Assembly (NCBI RefSeq): GCF_011808225.1
Contig: NZ_SOYS01000004.1
Span: forward strand, 1 to 64,000
Reading direction: 5' to 3'
Length of the DNA: 64,000 nucleotides
Source: Cedecea colo
GTDB taxonomy: Bacteria > Pseudomonadota > Gammaproteobacteria > Enterobacterales > Enterobacteriaceae
Part shown: in pieces, positions 63,764-64,000 of the stretch
Position numbering within the stretch: position 1 is the first letter of the stretch
How the letters are laid out: each line of letters starts with the position of its first letter
The notes under the pieces: generated by a model
Seen by the model: only the letters and a program-made list of their open reading frames with translations
Databases searched by the model: none
Told to the model about the DNA's origin: nothing
Translations under genes and position numbers: made by a program

Positions 63764-64000
63764 ATTTTTACCCGAGTCGCTAATTTTTGCCGCAAGGTGC
63801 TCAACCGCGATGATGTTGTGGCGCAGGAGAGCGAAGATCTCCCGCAAATCACGGTCATCCCGCGTGACCAGCACGCTATTTCCCGCAAAGATATCAGTGA
63901 AAATGCCCTCAAGGTGCTCTATCGACTGAACAAAGCGGGCTACGAGGCATATCTCGTTGGCGGCGGCGTTCGCGACCTTCTGCTGGGCAAAAAACCGAAA
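63764..64000 (+). CDS. pcnB: Poly(A) polymerase I (5' part, cut by window end)
   Basis: Adds poly(A) tails that promote RNA decay and controls ColE1-type plasmid copy number. The frame from ATT at 63764 gives [17 protein letters not shown], matching the E. coli N-terminus, and ends at the edge in [16 protein letters not shown], the nucleotidyltransferase start. E. coli pcnB is reported to begin at AUU; the same codon is kept here, with GAGGTGG just upstream. 79 codons are visible. No ATG or GTG start in this frame gives the conserved N-terminus. Confidence 0.9.
   Translation, partial: MFTRVANFCRKVLNRDDVVAQESEDLPQITVIPRDQHAISRKDISENALKVLYRLNKAGYEAYLVGGGVRDLLLGKKPK

Overview
The window is a piece of ordinary enterobacterial chromosome, from a member of the Enterobacteriaceae close to Escherichia, Klebsiella and Enterobacter. 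It starts inside a 16S rRNA gene read leftwards. It then follows, in reverse, the block that lies between rrnH and pcnB in E. coli K-12, with almost every gene in the same order. The proteins match my memory of the E. coli families closely in length and motifs. No prophage, CRISPR array, tRNA gene, complete IS or accessory island is visible. I cannot name the species from the sequence alone.

Layout. 1-655: 5' end of a 16S gene with its leader, boxA and tandem P2/P1 promoters. 656-5177: gmhB, the methionine ABC importer metNIQ behind MetJ boxes, rcsF and trmO. 5289-9567: proS, nlpE, arfB, yaeQ, yaeP, rof. 9615-11686: a small c-type cytochrome gene coupled to tilS, then yaeR. 11743-23420: ldcC, accA, dnaE, rnhB and the lipid A / fatty acid group lpxB-lpxA-fabZ-lpxD with skp. 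23541-30370: bamA, rseP, cdsA, uppS, dxr. 30522-34918: frr, pyrH, tsf, rpsB, and map read the other way. 35119-43827: glnD, dapD, yaeH, cdaR, degP, dgt. 43922-49374: mtn, btuF, yadS, erpA, clcA, hemL. 49466-55461: the ferrichrome system fhuACDB. 55726-64000: mrcB, hrpB, thpR, sfsA, dksA, gluQ and the start of pcnB.

How the genes work together. The central 11 kb from lpxB to cdsA supplies the cell envelope: lipid A precursors, the chaperone Skp, the BamA insertase, the RseP protease that releases sigma-E, and CDP-diacylglycerol. uppS and dxr add isoprenoid carrier synthesis. degP, rcsF, nlpE and mrcB extend the envelope theme with stress sensing and peptidoglycan synthesis. frr, tsf, rpsB, map, proS, tilS, trmO, gluQ and arfB serve translation. 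fhuACDB and btuF are the periplasmic and outer-membrane sides of metal-chelate uptake.

The unusual material lies between genes. (i) A repeat of about 145 bp with two internal hairpins occurs at 7048-7192 and 39242-39384. Each copy sits between two near-identical copies of the local transcription terminator, as if insertion had duplicated the terminator. A third, shortened copy separates fhuA from fhuC (53191-53280). (ii) A 49-bp inverted-repeat scar with IS3/IS150-like ends lies in the loop of the mrcB terminator, flanked by a 4-bp direct repeat. (iii) The 3' end of dnaE is followed by two further in-frame copies of its tail, in tandem. (iv) An ERIC-like palindrome lies between fabZ and lpxD. 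pcnB starts with ATT, as reported for E. coli, so an ATG-based search misses it. No wholly new multi-gene system was found; the terminator-flanked repeat family is the best candidate for something undescribed.
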